Source of the DNA: Anaerolinea thermophila UNI-1
GTDB lineage: Bacteria > Chloroflexota > Anaerolineae > Anaerolineales > Anaerolineaceae
DNA length: 64,000 nucleotides
Reading direction: 5' to 3'
NCBI RefSeq assembly: GCF_000199675.1
Contig: NC_014960.1
Coordinates: 62,001 to 126,000 of the forward strand
In this document: one piece after another, positions 7,155-17,000 of the stretch
Position numbering within the stretch: position 1 is the stretch's first letter
How the letters are laid out: every line of letters starts with the position of its first letter
Translations under genes and position numbers: made by a program
The notes under the pieces: generated by a model
Database searches by the model: none
Told to the model about the DNA's origin: nothing
What the model saw: only the letters and a program-made list of their open reading frames with translations

Positions 7155-8537
7155 ATGGCGAACGAAAGTGTTCACAACCAAGCTCCTGCCAAACGCAGTG
7201 GCTTTGCCACCGCGCTGGGCGCACTCATCGCTACGCTGGGCTCTGCCATCGGGTTGGGCAACATCTGGAAGTTTCCCTACCTGACCGGCGAGAACGGCGG
7301 AGCGGCTTTCCTTGTCCTGTACCTGCTGGCGACCTTCCTGGTAGGCTTACCGGTGATGATCAGCGAGATTTTGCTGGGGCGCGCCGGACGCGCCAATGTA
7401 ATTACCACCATGCGCAAACTGTCTCCCTCGCCGCGTCAGCCCTGGTGGTTGATTGGCGCGGCAGGGGCGCTTTCGGCGTTCCTCATCATGGCGTTCTACA
7501 CCGAGGTGGCGGGCTGGGTGTTTGCCTATGTGGTGCGCTCGCTCACCAGCAACATCCTCTCCACCGACCCACAGGTGACCCTGCAAACCTTCAATGCGCT
7601 GGTCAGCGACCCGTTTCAGTCGCTGCTCTGGCAGTGGGTGGTGCTGATTCTGGTGGGGGGCATCATCACCTTTGGGGTGGCAAAGGGCATTGAAGCCACC
7701 ACCAAACGGCTCATCCCCCTGCTGTTCATCCTGCTGCTCATTGTGGACGTGCGTGCCCTCACCCTGCCGGGGGCGGGAGCAGGGCTGGCATTCCTCTTTA
7801 AACCCGATTTCAGCAAGATTTCGACCACTGCCGCTTTGATTGCCCTGGGACTGGCGTTCTTTAAACTGTCCATCGGTATGGGGGCGATGATCACCTACGG
7901 CAGTTACTGGAAGGACGATCAGAACATCCCCTCGACCACCCTGCGGGTGGTGCTTTCCGACCTGGCTGTTTCTCTGCTGGCGGGTATTGCCATCTTCCCG
8001 GTGGTTTTCACCTACGGGTTTGAGCCTGCGGCGGGGACGAAACTGCTCTTCATCACCCTGCCGGCGGTCTTTGCGCAGATGCCGCTGGGCAACGTCTTCA
8101 TCTTCCTGTTCTTCCTGCTGACCAGTTTTGCCGCCACCGGCGCGATGGTCTCGCTGGTAGAGGTGCTGGTTGCCTTTGCCAATGAGCAGTTCCACCTTTC
8201 GCGCAAGGCGGCAACGTGGATCACCGTGGGACTGCTGGCGCTGGTGGGGTCAACGGCGGCACTGTCCAACAGCACACTGGCGGGCTTCACTCCCTTTGGC
8301 AAGACGCTCTTCGACCTGTACGATTTCGTCACCTCAAACGTGCTGTTGCCGGTGGGCGGGCTGTTCATCGCCATCTTTGTTGGCTGGGTGCTCAAGCCAG
8401 AACAGGTCATCGCCCAACTGACCAACGGTGGAACGCTCTCCAACCATGGAGTGGTGAGGGTGTTCCTGTTTGTGGTGCGCTATATCTCCCCGTTGCTGGT
8501 GCTGGTGGTTCTGCTGGATAGCCTGGGGGTGTTCTAG
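7155..8537 (+). CDS. Neurotransmitter:sodium symporter (NSS/SNF) family transporter
   Basis: 460 residues and about 12 membrane helices. TM1 carries the NSS signature GSAIGLGNIWKFPYLTGENG, whose unwound centre binds Na+ and substrate as in LeuT and MhsT. TM6 (LGLAFFKLSIGMGAMITYGSY) and the segment SWKDDQNIP fit the family. It should import an amino acid with sodium, but the substrate cannot be named. The start at 7155 follows GGAGGT. The frame is open back to 7065 but is not needed. Strong promoter upstream and strong terminator downstream: a single-gene unit. Confidence 0.9.
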   Translation: MANESVHNQAPAKRSGFATALGALIATLGSAIGLGNIWKFPYLTGENGGAAFLVLYLLATFLVGLPVMISEILLGRAGRANVITTMRKLSPSPRQPWWLIGAAGALSAFLIMAFYTEVAGWVFAYVVRSLTSNILSTDPQVTLQTFNALVSDPFQSLLWQWVVLILVGGIITFGVAKGIEATTKRLIPLLFILLLIVDVRALTLPGAGAGLAFLFKPDFSKISTTAALIALGLAFFKLSIGMGAMITYGSYWKDDQNIPSTTLRVVLSDLAVSLLAGIAIFPVVFTYGFEPAAGTKLLFITLPAVFAQMPLGNVFIFLFFLLTSFAATGAMVSLVEVLVAFANEQFHLSRKAATWITVGLLALVGSTAALSNSTLAGFTPFGKTLFDLYDFVTSNVLLPVGGLFIAIFVGWVLKPEQVIAQLTNGGTLSNHGVVRVFLFVVRYISPLLVLVVLLDSLGVF

Positions 8538-8578
8538 AAGGACAAGCCCAAAACACTTGTTCCCCTCTCACAGTGCAG

Positions 8579-8609
8579 ACGACGGCGCTTTCCCGCCGTC
8601 GTTTTTTTT
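8579..8609 (+). terminator. Intrinsic terminator after the symporter gene
   Basis: Stem CGACGGCG / CGCCGTCG (8580-8587 with 8594-8601), a 6-nt loop and eight T residues (8602-8609). It lies 40 bp past the stop codon. Confidence 0.9.
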
Positions 8610-8711
8610 CACAGGAGGGCTTCTCTTTCAGAACTTCTCACCGGGGCAGATTGGGCGCATAATTAACATCCGTTCGCATGTTCCTCCTGTAAACGAAGAA
8701 GGCTGTTTTCT

Positions 8712-10727
8712 ATGAGACTCAGACGTTTGGAAGTAATTTTTCTGCTCGGCGTGCTGCTGGTGCATTTGAGTGCTGTACTTGCTCCAGTGGATGCTTTGCT
8801 GGATCGGTGGTTCACAACCGATGATGCGTTTTATTACTTTCAGGTGGCGCGCAACATCAGCGAAGGCAAAGGCTCAACCCTGGATGGCATCCATCCTTCC
8901 AACGGGTATCACCCCCTATGGATGGCAGTGCTTGTCCCCGTTTTCACGCTGGCACGGGTAGATCTGGTTCTGCCCCTGCGCCTCACCGTGCTTCTCTCGG
9001 TGCTGATGTCAGCCGGTACGGGCATTTTGCTCTACCGTTTTCTCTCCCGCTTCCTGCACCCGGGGCTGGGGATGCTGGCGGCGGTGCTGTGGGTGTTCTT
9101 CCCGCCGTTGCATCAAATCATCACCCGACAGGGCATGGAGACAGGGCTGAATGCCTTCTTTGTGATGCTCTTGCTGGTGGAAGTGCAGGCTTTGCTTTCC
9201 CGCCCTGCCGGTCAGGACACCTTCCGCGACGCCCTGCGCCTGGGGTGCATCGGCGCTTTGACGCTGTTTTCCCGGCTGGATAACATTTTCTTCGTGGGGT
9301 TTGCCGGGGTGGTGCTGATCTTCCGGGAACGTCGGGCATACCTCTTCTGGTTGGGGTATCTGATTGCCGGGGTCAGCGCCGGCATGCTGGCGTTTTTCTT
9401 ACGGGTGGGGTTTCCGCGTTTTTTGATGGAGTTTCAGCGCGGGCTGGATGTGTTTGTGGGGGTCAGCACGCTGCTGAAACTGCTGATGGGCTTCGGACTG
9501 GGATTGTTCACCCCCGTCTGGAAAGGCTGGCGCAAGGAACTGCTTGGGGTGGCTCTGAACGCCGGACTTTCTGCCGCGGCTGGCGGGGTGGCAGTGATTG
9601 GGTTGAGCGCCGCCGGGGTGGTGGGCAGTTTCCCCCGCCTGACGATTGTGCTGGATGCGGTGTTGAGTGGGGTATTCTTCCTGGCGGTGCGCCGGGGGAT
9701 GGTCCGGAAAACGGCGATGCCGGATGAGGCGCTGTCGCCGATGGATGAACTCCGCCGTGCCTTGCCGCTGTGGCTGAAGCGCGGGCTGGGCTATTTCCTG
9801 CCTCTGGGGGGGCTGTTAATCGCTTATATGCTGATGAACCTGCAGGTCTTTGGCACGCCCACCCCCGTCAGCGGGCAGGTCAAACACTGGTGGGGGACGA
9901 TTGCCGATGTGGTGTATGTCAAACCGGTTCACTCCATCCCCGCTCTGTTCGGGGTGTTTTCTCCGCTGGGGCAAAGCCCGTGGTGGTTCCTCTTCCAGCC
10001 GGTGACCCTGCTGACCGGCGGGCAAAGCGGTACAGCCTGGACGGCGGGGCTTTTGCTGTTCTGGCTGGGGGTGGTGCTGGAAGGCGTTCGCCGTGGGGTG
10101 TGGCGGCGCGGTGGGCAGGGCGTGGACATGCTCGCTGTGCTGTTTATGGCTTGCCTGATGCACATCCTCTACTACACCAGCAGTGATTATGCCAATATGC
10201 GCCCGTGGTACTGGGTTAACGAGACCCTGGCGGGGATGATGCTCCTCTTTTTTGCGCTGGATGGCTGGTGGGCAGGTGTGCCTGCACCCGGGCGCGAAAC
10301 CCGGGTCAGGCTATGGAGCGCGCTGGCGTGCGCCGGGCTGTGGCTGTGGGGAAGTTTCCAGGTGCTGGAGTCCTTCGCCCTGCAAAAGCCCACGGTGCCG
10401 GCGTATTACCTGCAGGAAGCGGCGTACCTGGAAGCCTACACTCCGCCGCAGAGCAAAATCGGCATGCCCGGCGGGGGTGCCACGGCGTACTTTGTCCGCC
10501 ATCGCACGGTGATTAACCTGGACGGCTTGATTAACAGTTACGCCTACTTCCAGAGTTTGAAGGACAATCGCGGGCGGGAGTTTCTGGATCGCCTGGGGCT
10601 GGATTACGTTTTCGGCGCTTCGGGGGTCATTGAACAGTCTGCGCCGTATTACACGCTGCTGGCAGAGCGCCTGGAGCCTGTAGGGGAATTTGAGGGATTT
10701 CGCCTTTATCGCTATCGCGTGCCGTAA
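8712..10727 (+). CDS. Polytopic GT-C type membrane glycosyltransferase-like protein
   Basis: 671 residues with about 12 predicted helices and a soluble C-terminal part. The first extracytoplasmic loop has TTDDAFYYFQVARNISEG (Asp37-Asp38), the acidic pair typical of GT-C enzymes that use polyprenyl-phosphate sugars. HPSNGYHPLWM follows. The C terminus (from about residue 585) contains the mixed hydrophilic domain seen in such proteins. It probably glycosylates a lipid or protein on the outer face of the membrane. The substrate is unknown. It converges with another GT-C-like gene on the other strand, with only 9 bp between the stops. Confidence 0.7.
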   Translation: MRLRRLEVIFLLGVLLVHLSAVLAPVDALLDRWFTTDDAFYYFQVARNISEGKGSTLDGIHPSNGYHPLWMAVLVPVFTLARVDLVLPLRLTVLLSVLMSAGTGILLYRFLSRFLHPGLGMLAAVLWVFFPPLHQIITRQGMETGLNAFFVMLLLVEVQALLSRPAGQDTFRDALRLGCIGALTLFSRLDNIFFVGFAGVVLIFRERRAYLFWLGYLIAGVSAGMLAFFLRVGFPRFLMEFQRGLDVFVGVSTLLKLLMGFGLGLFTPVWKGWRKELLGVALNAGLSAAAGGVAVIGLSAAGVVGSFPRLTIVLDAVLSGVFFLAVRRGMVRKTAMPDEALSPMDELRRALPLWLKRGLGYFLPLGGLLIAYMLMNLQVFGTPTPVSGQVKHWWGTIADVVYVKPVHSIPALFGVFSPLGQSPWWFLFQPVTLLTGGQSGTAWTAGLLLFWLGVVLEGVRRGVWRRGGQGVDMLAVLFMACLMHILYYTSSDYANMRPWYWVNETLAGMMLLFFALDGWWAGVPAPGRETRVRLWSALACAGLWLWGSFQVLESFALQKPTVPAYYLQEAAYLEAYTPPQSKIGMPGGGATAYFVRHRTVINLDGLINSYAYFQSLKDNRGREFLDRLGLDYVFGASGVIEQSAPYYTLLAERLEPVGEFEGFRLYRYRVP

Positions 10728-10736
10728 GGCGGAAGG

Positions 10737-12023
10737 TTAGCGGGACGAGTCGTAGTAAATTTCTTCGATGTGCATGGCGTTTTGCACCTGGGCAATCACG
10801 CCGGAGTAAGGGCGCAACAGGAAAACGGCGCTCTGCGCCATCAGCACAGCAACCAGCAGGGCAAGCAGTCCCCGCCTCAGCCATGCCCGCCGCGACACGG
10901 CAGGGAACCAGCCTTCCACCAGGGCGGTGGGCAGGGTCAGCGCCGTCGAGAATAACGGCACCATCACCGGCAACCAGTAGTGGTCGGGCTTGACCGAGAC
11001 AAACCATAGGAGGTACACGGCTTGCGGGAGAATGTAAGTCAGGATGAGACCGTTGAAGCGCTGATTGGGTCCCCGCAGGCATCCCACCAGCAGAGAAAGC
11101 CCCAGAAATGCCAGGAAGAGGGGATGCCCGTACCAGGTGGAGAGGGTCCATTTCCAGAAAGCCGGTCCTTTCTGATAGTAGGGCGAGGCATCTTCGTAGC
11201 CGCTTCCCAGCACTTCCACTTTTTCGGTCTGGATGCGCATCAGTTCCTGACGGGCGCCTTCGTTGTAGAGGAAGGGGTTGGAGAGGACCAGCGCCAGCAG
11301 GGCAACGACTACGAACAGAGCGCCTTTGGTGAACACCTGAGGCAGGGTGAGGCGTTTCTGGCGGTATCCCATGAACAGGTAAATGGGAATGGTCAGGAAG
11401 AAGAAGACCCCGGCAAACTTAATGCCCACGGCTACCCCACAAGCCGCGGCTGCCAGCCAGAAAAAGCGCCCAAAACGCAGGTCATCACGGCGCAGGAAGA
11501 CCAGCACCAGCGTTACGGCAAGCACCGAAAGGGCATCGGGGTGCCACCACTGAAGATGATTGCGCACAAAGGCGGGGACGAGGAACATCACCGCTGTCAG
11601 AGCGAGGCTCTGCCAGAGGGTGCGGAAACGCGTCTGCTCGTACACCAGCAGAAGGATGGCTAACAGCATGGGCAGGACGCTGATTGCCTGGCGCAACAGC
11701 AGCAGGTTCAGCGCCGTGTAATTGGTAAATTCCGCCCCGTAGATGAGGCGTACCGGCAGGACAGCCAGGGCTGAGAAGAAGTAAAAGGGATAACCGTAAT
11801 GGTAATCGCCGTAGAGGACCCAGCGGCTGAAGAGGTCTTTGAAGTCGCTGGCAGGGGTGAGCATGCGCACCACATACTGGTAAGTGACCGGCTCATCTAA
11901 AGAGGTCACCAGCAGCATGCGCTCGCTTTGCGCGCCGCGCGCATTCGGGAAGATGAGGGCGATGAAGTACAGCAGGGCTATCAGAAAGAGCCACCAGCCT
12001 GTGCGCTTTGGTCCCGGGGTCAT
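10737..12023 (-). CDS. GT39/PMT-like integral membrane glycosyltransferase
   Basis: About 428 residues from the ATG at 12023, chosen because AAGGA lies upstream. About ten helices. The first outer loop has TSLDEPVTYQYVVRML with the GT-C style Asp-Glu, and YHYGYPFYFFSAL follows. HLQWWHPDALSVLAVTLVLV and GIKFAG resemble the dolichyl-phosphate-mannose protein mannosyltransferase superfamily. The role is probably sugar transfer from a polyprenyl carrier outside the membrane. It converges with the gene at 8712-10727, which may be functionally linked. No clear partner shares its transcript. Confidence 0.7.
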   Translation of the reverse strand: MTPGPKRTGWWLFLIALLYFIALIFPNARGAQSERMLLVTSLDEPVTYQYVVRMLTPASDFKDLFSRWVLYGDYHYGYPFYFFSALAVLPVRLIYGAEFTNYTALNLLLLRQAISVLPMLLAILLLVYEQTRFRTLWQSLALTAVMFLVPAFVRNHLQWWHPDALSVLAVTLVLVFLRRDDLRFGRFFWLAAAACGVAVGIKFAGVFFFLTIPIYLFMGYRQKRLTLPQVFTKGALFVVVALLALVLSNPFLYNEGARQELMRIQTEKVEVLGSGYEDASPYYQKGPAFWKWTLSTWYGHPLFLAFLGLSLLVGCLRGPNQRFNGLILTYILPQAVYLLWFVSVKPDHYWLPVMVPLFSTALTLPTALVEGWFPAVSRRAWLRRGLLALLVAVLMAQSAVFLLRPYSGVIAQVQNAMHIEEIYYDSSR

Positions 12024-12185
12024 AGGTTTCCTTGAAGATGTCAAGATGCTGAAGAAACAGTCTGGTTTATACCACAAGTACAGGGAATGGGGTGAGAATT
12101 ATTGCTCTGGAAGCCGGAACATCCTCGTGAAGAGAGCGGTTTTGTGGGGCGGTTGACGCAGGAATCGGCGGGATTGCTTCCAATG

Positions 12186-12218
12186 CAAACGTGCCATGGA
12201 CTTGCCATGGCACGTTTG
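12186..12218. terminator. Perfect 14-bp hairpin downstream of the DUF5667 gene
   Basis: CAAACGTGCCATGG and its exact complement flank a 5-nt loop (12186-12199 with 12205-12218), starting 22 bp after the gene's stop on the minus strand. There is no long U run on either side, so it may be a rho-assisted or bidirectional terminator between convergent-facing transcripts, or an mRNA-stabilising stem. Confidence 0.5.
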
Positions 12219-12239
12219 AGGCTTCAAAGAGGTGCAGAA

Positions 12240-13274
12240 TTACGGCTTGCGGTTGCCGCCGCTCTCATTGCCGGGTCCGGGACCGTAGCCACTGCCGGGG
12301 GTGGGGGTGCCATCCGTCCAGGGGTTCTGGCTGCCGCCTCCGGTGGGCGTGCAGGTGGTGCAGTCGCCCGTGCCGGGTCCGGGACCGTAGCCACTGCCCG
12401 GGGTGGGGGTCTCATCCGTCCAGGGGTTCTGGCTGCCGCCTCCGGTGGGCGTGCAGGTGGTGCAGTCGCCCGTGCCGGGTCCGGGACCATAGCCACTACC
12501 CGGGGTGGGGGTCTCATCCGTCCAGGGGTTGCGGTTCTCGCCCGGCTCGGCGGTCTGCATGGGCGCATTCTGGCGCAGGCGCTGGCGTAACTGCTCCGGT
12601 TCGGCAATGCCCTGTTCGACCAGGCGCTGCTGTTCCTGGAGCATCTCGCGCACTCTTGCCGGCGAGGCGGTTGAGGATGCCCACTGCATCTGCTGGCGCA
12701 GGGTTTCCTGCACGCGCAGAAGCGCCTGGCGGGCTTCTTCATCGCCCAGTTGCAGGGCAAGGCGGGTGGCTTGTTCCAGATGCGTCTGCCAGCGCGCCAG
12801 TAAGGCTTCGGAAGGGGCTTTGCCCATTGCCATCAGGCGGTTGGCTTCTTCGGCGCGCCGGTTGGCAAGTTCCAGCATCAACGCCAGTTGTGCCTGCTCG
12901 CGGGTGGTCAGTTCGGTGCGCACCTGCTCGGTGAGCAGTTTGACCGGATAAAGCGGCTCATCGGGCAGGCTGTTCTGGGCGGCTACCGCCGTCACGCCCG
13001 TCCCTCCAAACAAGAGGGAGACAATCAACATCAGAGTGACCAGTGGGGACATACGAAATACCTCCTTTTTTGTGCCGAATAACCTGTTCCATACAGTAAG
13101 ACGGGCAACAGGGGCTGGAGATACGGGTATGCCTTCGGATTTCATCCTGCGGGCTTCGGCAAGAAAGGCTTCTTTTCCGCGGGCATGCGATTCGGCACGG
13201 CGTTCCGGCACCACGCGGAGCGCTTCCAGCGTTTGCAGGACTTTCTTTTCTTCGGGCGTGAATTTTTCTCTCAT
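12240..13274 (-). CDS. Membrane protein with DUF5667-like domain and C-terminal Gly/Pro tandem repeats
   Basis: 344 residues. A cytoplasmic N-terminal ~75 residues is followed by one membrane helix (MSPLVTLMLIVSLLFGG, about residues 75-97). A mostly helical extracytoplasmic region (SLPDEPLYPVKLLTEQ, then AQLALMLELANRRAEEA) matches DUF5667. About 100 residues of repeat (NPWTDETPTPGSGYGPGPG, then GDCTTCTPTGGGSQ) follow, with two full copies and one partial. The ATG at 13274 overlaps the stop of the ECF sigma gene (ATGA), so the two are coupled. In this arrangement the protein is the best candidate for the anti-sigma or sensor partner, but no zinc HxxxCxxC anti-sigma motif is visible. Confidence 0.75.
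   Translation of the reverse strand: MREKFTPEEKKVLQTLEALRVVPERRAESHARGKEAFLAEARRMKSEGIPVSPAPVARLTVWNRLFGTKKEVFRMSPLVTLMLIVSLLFGGTGVTAVAAQNSLPDEPLYPVKLLTEQVRTELTTREQAQLALMLELANRRAEEANRLMAMGKAPSEALLARWQTHLEQATRLALQLGDEEARQALLRVQETLRQQMQWASSTASPARVREMLQEQQRLVEQGIAEPEQLRQRLRQNAPMQTAEPGENRNPWTDETPTPGSGYGPGPGTGDCTTCTPTGGGSQNPWTDETPTPGSGYGPGPGTGDCTTCTPTGGGSQNPWTDGTPTPGSGYGPGPGNESGGNRKP
12274..12534. repeat. 102-bp in-frame tandem repeat (minisatellite)
   Basis: Two nearly identical 102-bp units and one partial unit at the 3' end of the DUF5667 gene. Each encodes 34 residues including the pair CTTC. The near identity at DNA level suggests recent expansion and likely copy-number variation. Confidence 0.85.
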
Positions 13275-13828
13275 CCTTGCTCTTCCTTTCCCAGCCATCG
13301 CCGCAGAGATGCCAGAGCGCGGTGTTGCAGAGACTTGACCGCGCCTACAGGTTTTCCCACTGCGCGGGCGATGGCTTCATTGTCCCAACCTTCGAGGAAT
13401 TTCAGTACCACCACCTGCCGTTGATCGGGGGTGAGCGCCATCAGGGCGCGGCGCACCCGTTCCCGTTCCAGGAGAAGGTCTGCCTGCGCTTCCAGCGAGG
13501 GGGAGTTTGCCTGTTCCGGGGTGGTTTCGTCCTCTGCCAGTTCCTGCCAGCGGGCGGGGTTGCGCCGAAAGATGTCGGTGATCCAGTTGTGCGCCATGCG
13601 GTACAGATAAGCCTGCAGATGGCTTTGTGGGCCCCCTCCGTGGCGCAGTGCCTGTAAAAAGCGGTGGAAGGTGTCGGCAACGCATTCCTCCGCCAGGGCT
13701 TCATCCCCCAGCAGGCGCAGGGCATAAAGGTAGAGGGGCGGGCTGTAGCGGTCATACACCTCCGCCAGCGCGTCCAGGTCGAAGGCGCGGGCTTTCTCCA
13801 GCAGAGCGGCTTCCTCCATGTCATTCAT
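13271..13828 (-). CDS. ECF-type RNA polymerase sigma factor
   Basis: 185 residues. Region 2 (DALAEVYDRYSPPLYLYALR, then LQAYLYRMAHNWITDIFRR) and region 4 (RALMALTPDQRQVVVLKFLE, then NEAIARAVGKPVGAVKSLQH) are complete, as in group IV sigma factors. It redirects RNA polymerase to a small regulon, which normally includes its own operon. The next gene encodes a membrane protein overlapping by four bases, the usual layout of an ECF sigma with its regulator. I chose the ATG at 13828, 10 nt after a TATAAC box without a ribosome-binding site. The ATG at 13819 is an alternative. Confidence 0.88.
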   Translation of the reverse strand: MNDMEEAALLEKARAFDLDALAEVYDRYSPPLYLYALRLLGDEALAEECVADTFHRFLQALRHGGGPQSHLQAYLYRMAHNWITDIFRRNPARWQELAEDETTPEQANSPSLEAQADLLLERERVRRALMALTPDQRQVVVLKFLEGWDNEAIARAVGKPVGAVKSLQHRALASLRRWLGKEEQG

Positions 13829-13838
13829 TCTATAAGAC

Positions 13839-13867
13839 GTTATACCACCTTCCGGAGATACGGGCAA
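13839..13867 (-). promoter_or_regulatory. Promoter of the ECF sigma operon
   Basis: On the minus strand it reads TTGCCC (13867-13862), a 17-bp spacer and TATAAC (13844-13839). It looks vegetative rather than ECF-like. The start site would lie only about 3-4 nt before the ATG at 13828. Confidence 0.6.
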
Positions 13868-14004
13868 AAATGGCTTTCCGGGTTTCAGGTAAAGCGCGCT
13901 TTTATTGACTTTTCAGATATACCATAAGGATATGGGTGGTTTTTCTGGAAACTAATCCCGATGGCTGGGCGTCTTATGCATAGCCCTGGTCGAGGAGGAG
14001 ATCC

Positions 14005-17000
14005 ATGTCCCGGAAAACGCTGGTCTGGTTGATTCTCACTGCTCTGATTCTGGTCGGAGCGGTGGTACTGGTTGAGCGGGTGGTGCATTACGCCAGCCTG
14101 CCCAGCAACCTGCCCCCCCAGGAAGTTGTCGTGGTGGGGCAGAATCGTTTTATCCCCGGCACGCAGGCGGCACTGCGCCTGCAGGTGCGCGACCCCTTCA
14201 AAGGCAATCCCATTCCCGATGCCGAAGTCAGCCTGGCACTGCGCCCCAAAGCCGGCGGCAATGCCCTGACCCTGTACACCGGCAGGAGCGATGCCAACGG
14301 CATGGTGGAAGCCTCTTTTGTTGTGCCAATGGTGGATGCGCCCGAGCAAACCCTGCTGGTGACGTCCAAATCCCCGCTGGGTACGGAGCAACTGGAGCAA
14401 CCCGTCCATGTGGCGCGCGAGTACCGCGTCCTGCTGAGCAGTGATAAGCCGCTCTACCAGCCCGGGCAGGTGATTCACCTGCGCGCGCTGGCGCTGGACG
14501 CCTTCGACCTGCGCCCGGCGGCAGGGCGCGACATCACCCTGACCATCGCCGATGGCAAGGGCAACAAGGTCTTCCGCAAGACGCTGACCACCTCAGCCTA
14601 CGGCGCGGCGTGGACGGACTTTCAACTGGCGGATGAGGTCAACACCGGTGAGTACAAAATCACCGCGCAGATGGGCAACACCAGCAGTGAAAAGACCGTG
14701 CGCGTGGAGCGCTACGTCCTGCCCAAGTTCAAGGTGGAGATGCGCACCGAGCGCACCTACTACCAGCCCGGTCAGCACGTCAACGGCACCCTGACGGCGA
14801 ACTACTTCTTCGGCAAGCCGGTGGCGGGCGGCGAGGTGACCCTGGAAGGCTACACCTTCGACGTCCAGCGCAACACCGTCTTCACCCTGGAAGGCACGAC
14901 CGACGAGCAGGGGCAGTACACCTTTGCGTTCGACCTGCCCGTCTTCATGACGGGGAGCGAACTGGAAGGCGGTATGGGGCGCTTTTACCTGCAAGCCACC
15001 GTCACCGATGGCGCGCGCCACGCCGAGACGGCGAACCTCTCCCTGCCGGTCAGCGCAAACGGATTGGTAGTGGACATTGTCCCCGAGGGCGGGTATGTGC
15101 GCGCCGGTTTGGAGAACATCTTCTACCTCTTCACCCGCTACCCCGACGGCACGCCCGCCGAAGCCACCGTGCAGGTGACCTTTACCGACAGCAATACCAC
15201 CTTCACCGTGCAGACGGATGCCTACGGCCTGGGCGAGGTGCGCGTCATTCCCCCTCAGCCGTATGTGTACATCACCCTGCAGGCGCAGGATCGGCGCGGA
15301 GCAAGCGCCTACCGCGAGGTGAGTTTTGAGGGCGAATGGACGGGCGAGAGCATCATCCTGCGCCCGGATAAGCCCGTGTACCGCGTGGGCGAGACGATGA
15401 ACCTGACCCTCTTCAGCACGCAGGCGCAGGGTACGGTGTATCTGGACATCGTGCGCGGCGGGCAGACCCTCAGCACGCGCAGTGTGCCGCTGCAGGGCGG
15501 GCGCGCCGAAGTGGCGGTGGATCTCTCGCCGGAGATGTACGGCACGCTGGAACTGCACGCCTATAAGATTTTGCCTTCCGGCACCATCACCCGCGACACC
15601 CGCCTGGTGGTGGTTGACCCGGCGAACGACCTCAGCCTTGCCGTCCAGCCCGGGCAGGATACCTATCGCCCCGGCGAGGACGCGCAACTGGATGTGCAGG
15701 TGAGCGGAGCGGACGGCGCGGGGGTTGCCGCGGCGCTGGGCATTGCCATTGTGGATGAATCGGTGTTTGCGCTGGCGGAGCAGGATCCCGGCTTTGCCCG
15801 CCTGTACTTCCTGCTGGAGTCCGAAATCCTCACCCCGCGCTACGACCTGCACGGCTACGAACTGCCCGATCTGGCGTACAGCCAGCGCTTTGAGCAAACC
15901 TCGCCCACCCTGCGGCAGGATGTGGAGCGGGCGGCGCGGGCATCGCTGGCAGAGGCGGTGCGTGCAGGTGGCAAGAGTGCCTTCAGTCTGGCGGCGTCCT
16001 CGCGCCCGCAGAGTCTCAACCGCGCCAGGCAAATGCAGGTGTCCTTCTTCAACCGCCTGAGCGGCGTGTTCTTCCCCGTCTTCCTGCTCACCGCCGCGGG
16101 AGCAGTCTTTGGTGTAGTCTGCGCGCTGGCGCGGCAGAAGCGCTTCTGGCGCAGTTTCTTCACCGCGCTGGGCATCCTGCTGGGCTTGATTCTGCTCATC
16201 CTGCTCATCCCGTGGGGTAACTATTCCTGGGATCGCTCCATCGGCGGGCGGTTGACGGGTTTCCTGCAAACCTTCTTTGAGAAAATGGATGCGCTCATTG
16301 TGCTGTTCCCGCTGGTGGGCTTGCTGGGCATCTCCGGGCTGGCTGGCACTGCCATCCGCCGCCGCGATTGGACGCTGGGCGGTACGGTGCTTCTGCTGGT
16401 GCTTGCCTTTGTCAGCCTGGTGCTGTTCCTGATTGCCGGGCGCTTTGGCAACCGTTTCCCGTCAAGCGGCGGGCTCATTTCTCTCTTAATCTTTTACCTG
16501 CTGGTGATGCTCAGCGGGTGGGTGCGCACGGCGGGCTTCCTCTGGGAGCGCGCCTTTACCCCGGCATTCTTCGGAGCGGCGCTGGCAATCTTCCTCACCC
16601 TGGGATGGACGCCCATGCTGATGATGATGGGCGCCGCCTCAGCCCCCGCGCCGATGGCGGAAGACTTTGGCGTTCCCGAACGCCGTCTGGTGCAGGGAGC
16701 CGTGCCGATGGCGCCGCAACCCACGCTTGCCCCCGGCATGGTGATGGAAAAAGGTGTGGAAAGCGGCGGGGAAAGCCAGCAACCCGCTCAGCAGGAACCG
16801 CGCCTGCGCCAGTACTTTCCCGAAACCATGATCTGGATTCCCGACGCCGTGACCGATGAGAACGGCTTCCTGCGCCTGAACTTCCCGGTTGCCGACAGCA
16901 TCACCACCTGGCGCATCACCGCGCTGGCATCCAGCGCCGATGGCAGGCTGGGCAGTGTGGATGCTCCCCTGCGCGTCTTCCAGGATTTCTTCATTGACCT

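Noticed and set aside
12274..12534. CRISPR-like array
   Set aside because: The repeats are 102 bp, contiguous without spacers and in frame within a protein gene. No CRISPR array is seen anywhere in the window.
12102..12934. Open frames on the plus strand with Ala/Gly/Arg repeats
   Set aside because: They are the antisense reading of the 102-bp repeat in the DUF5667 gene.
14593..16269. Long open frame on the minus strand opposite the macroglobulin gene (also 19627-21246, 24696-26321, 31617-33083)
   Set aside because: Long antisense frames are expected in GC-rich genes. Each is opposite a gene with clear domains and has no family motif or ribosome-binding site.
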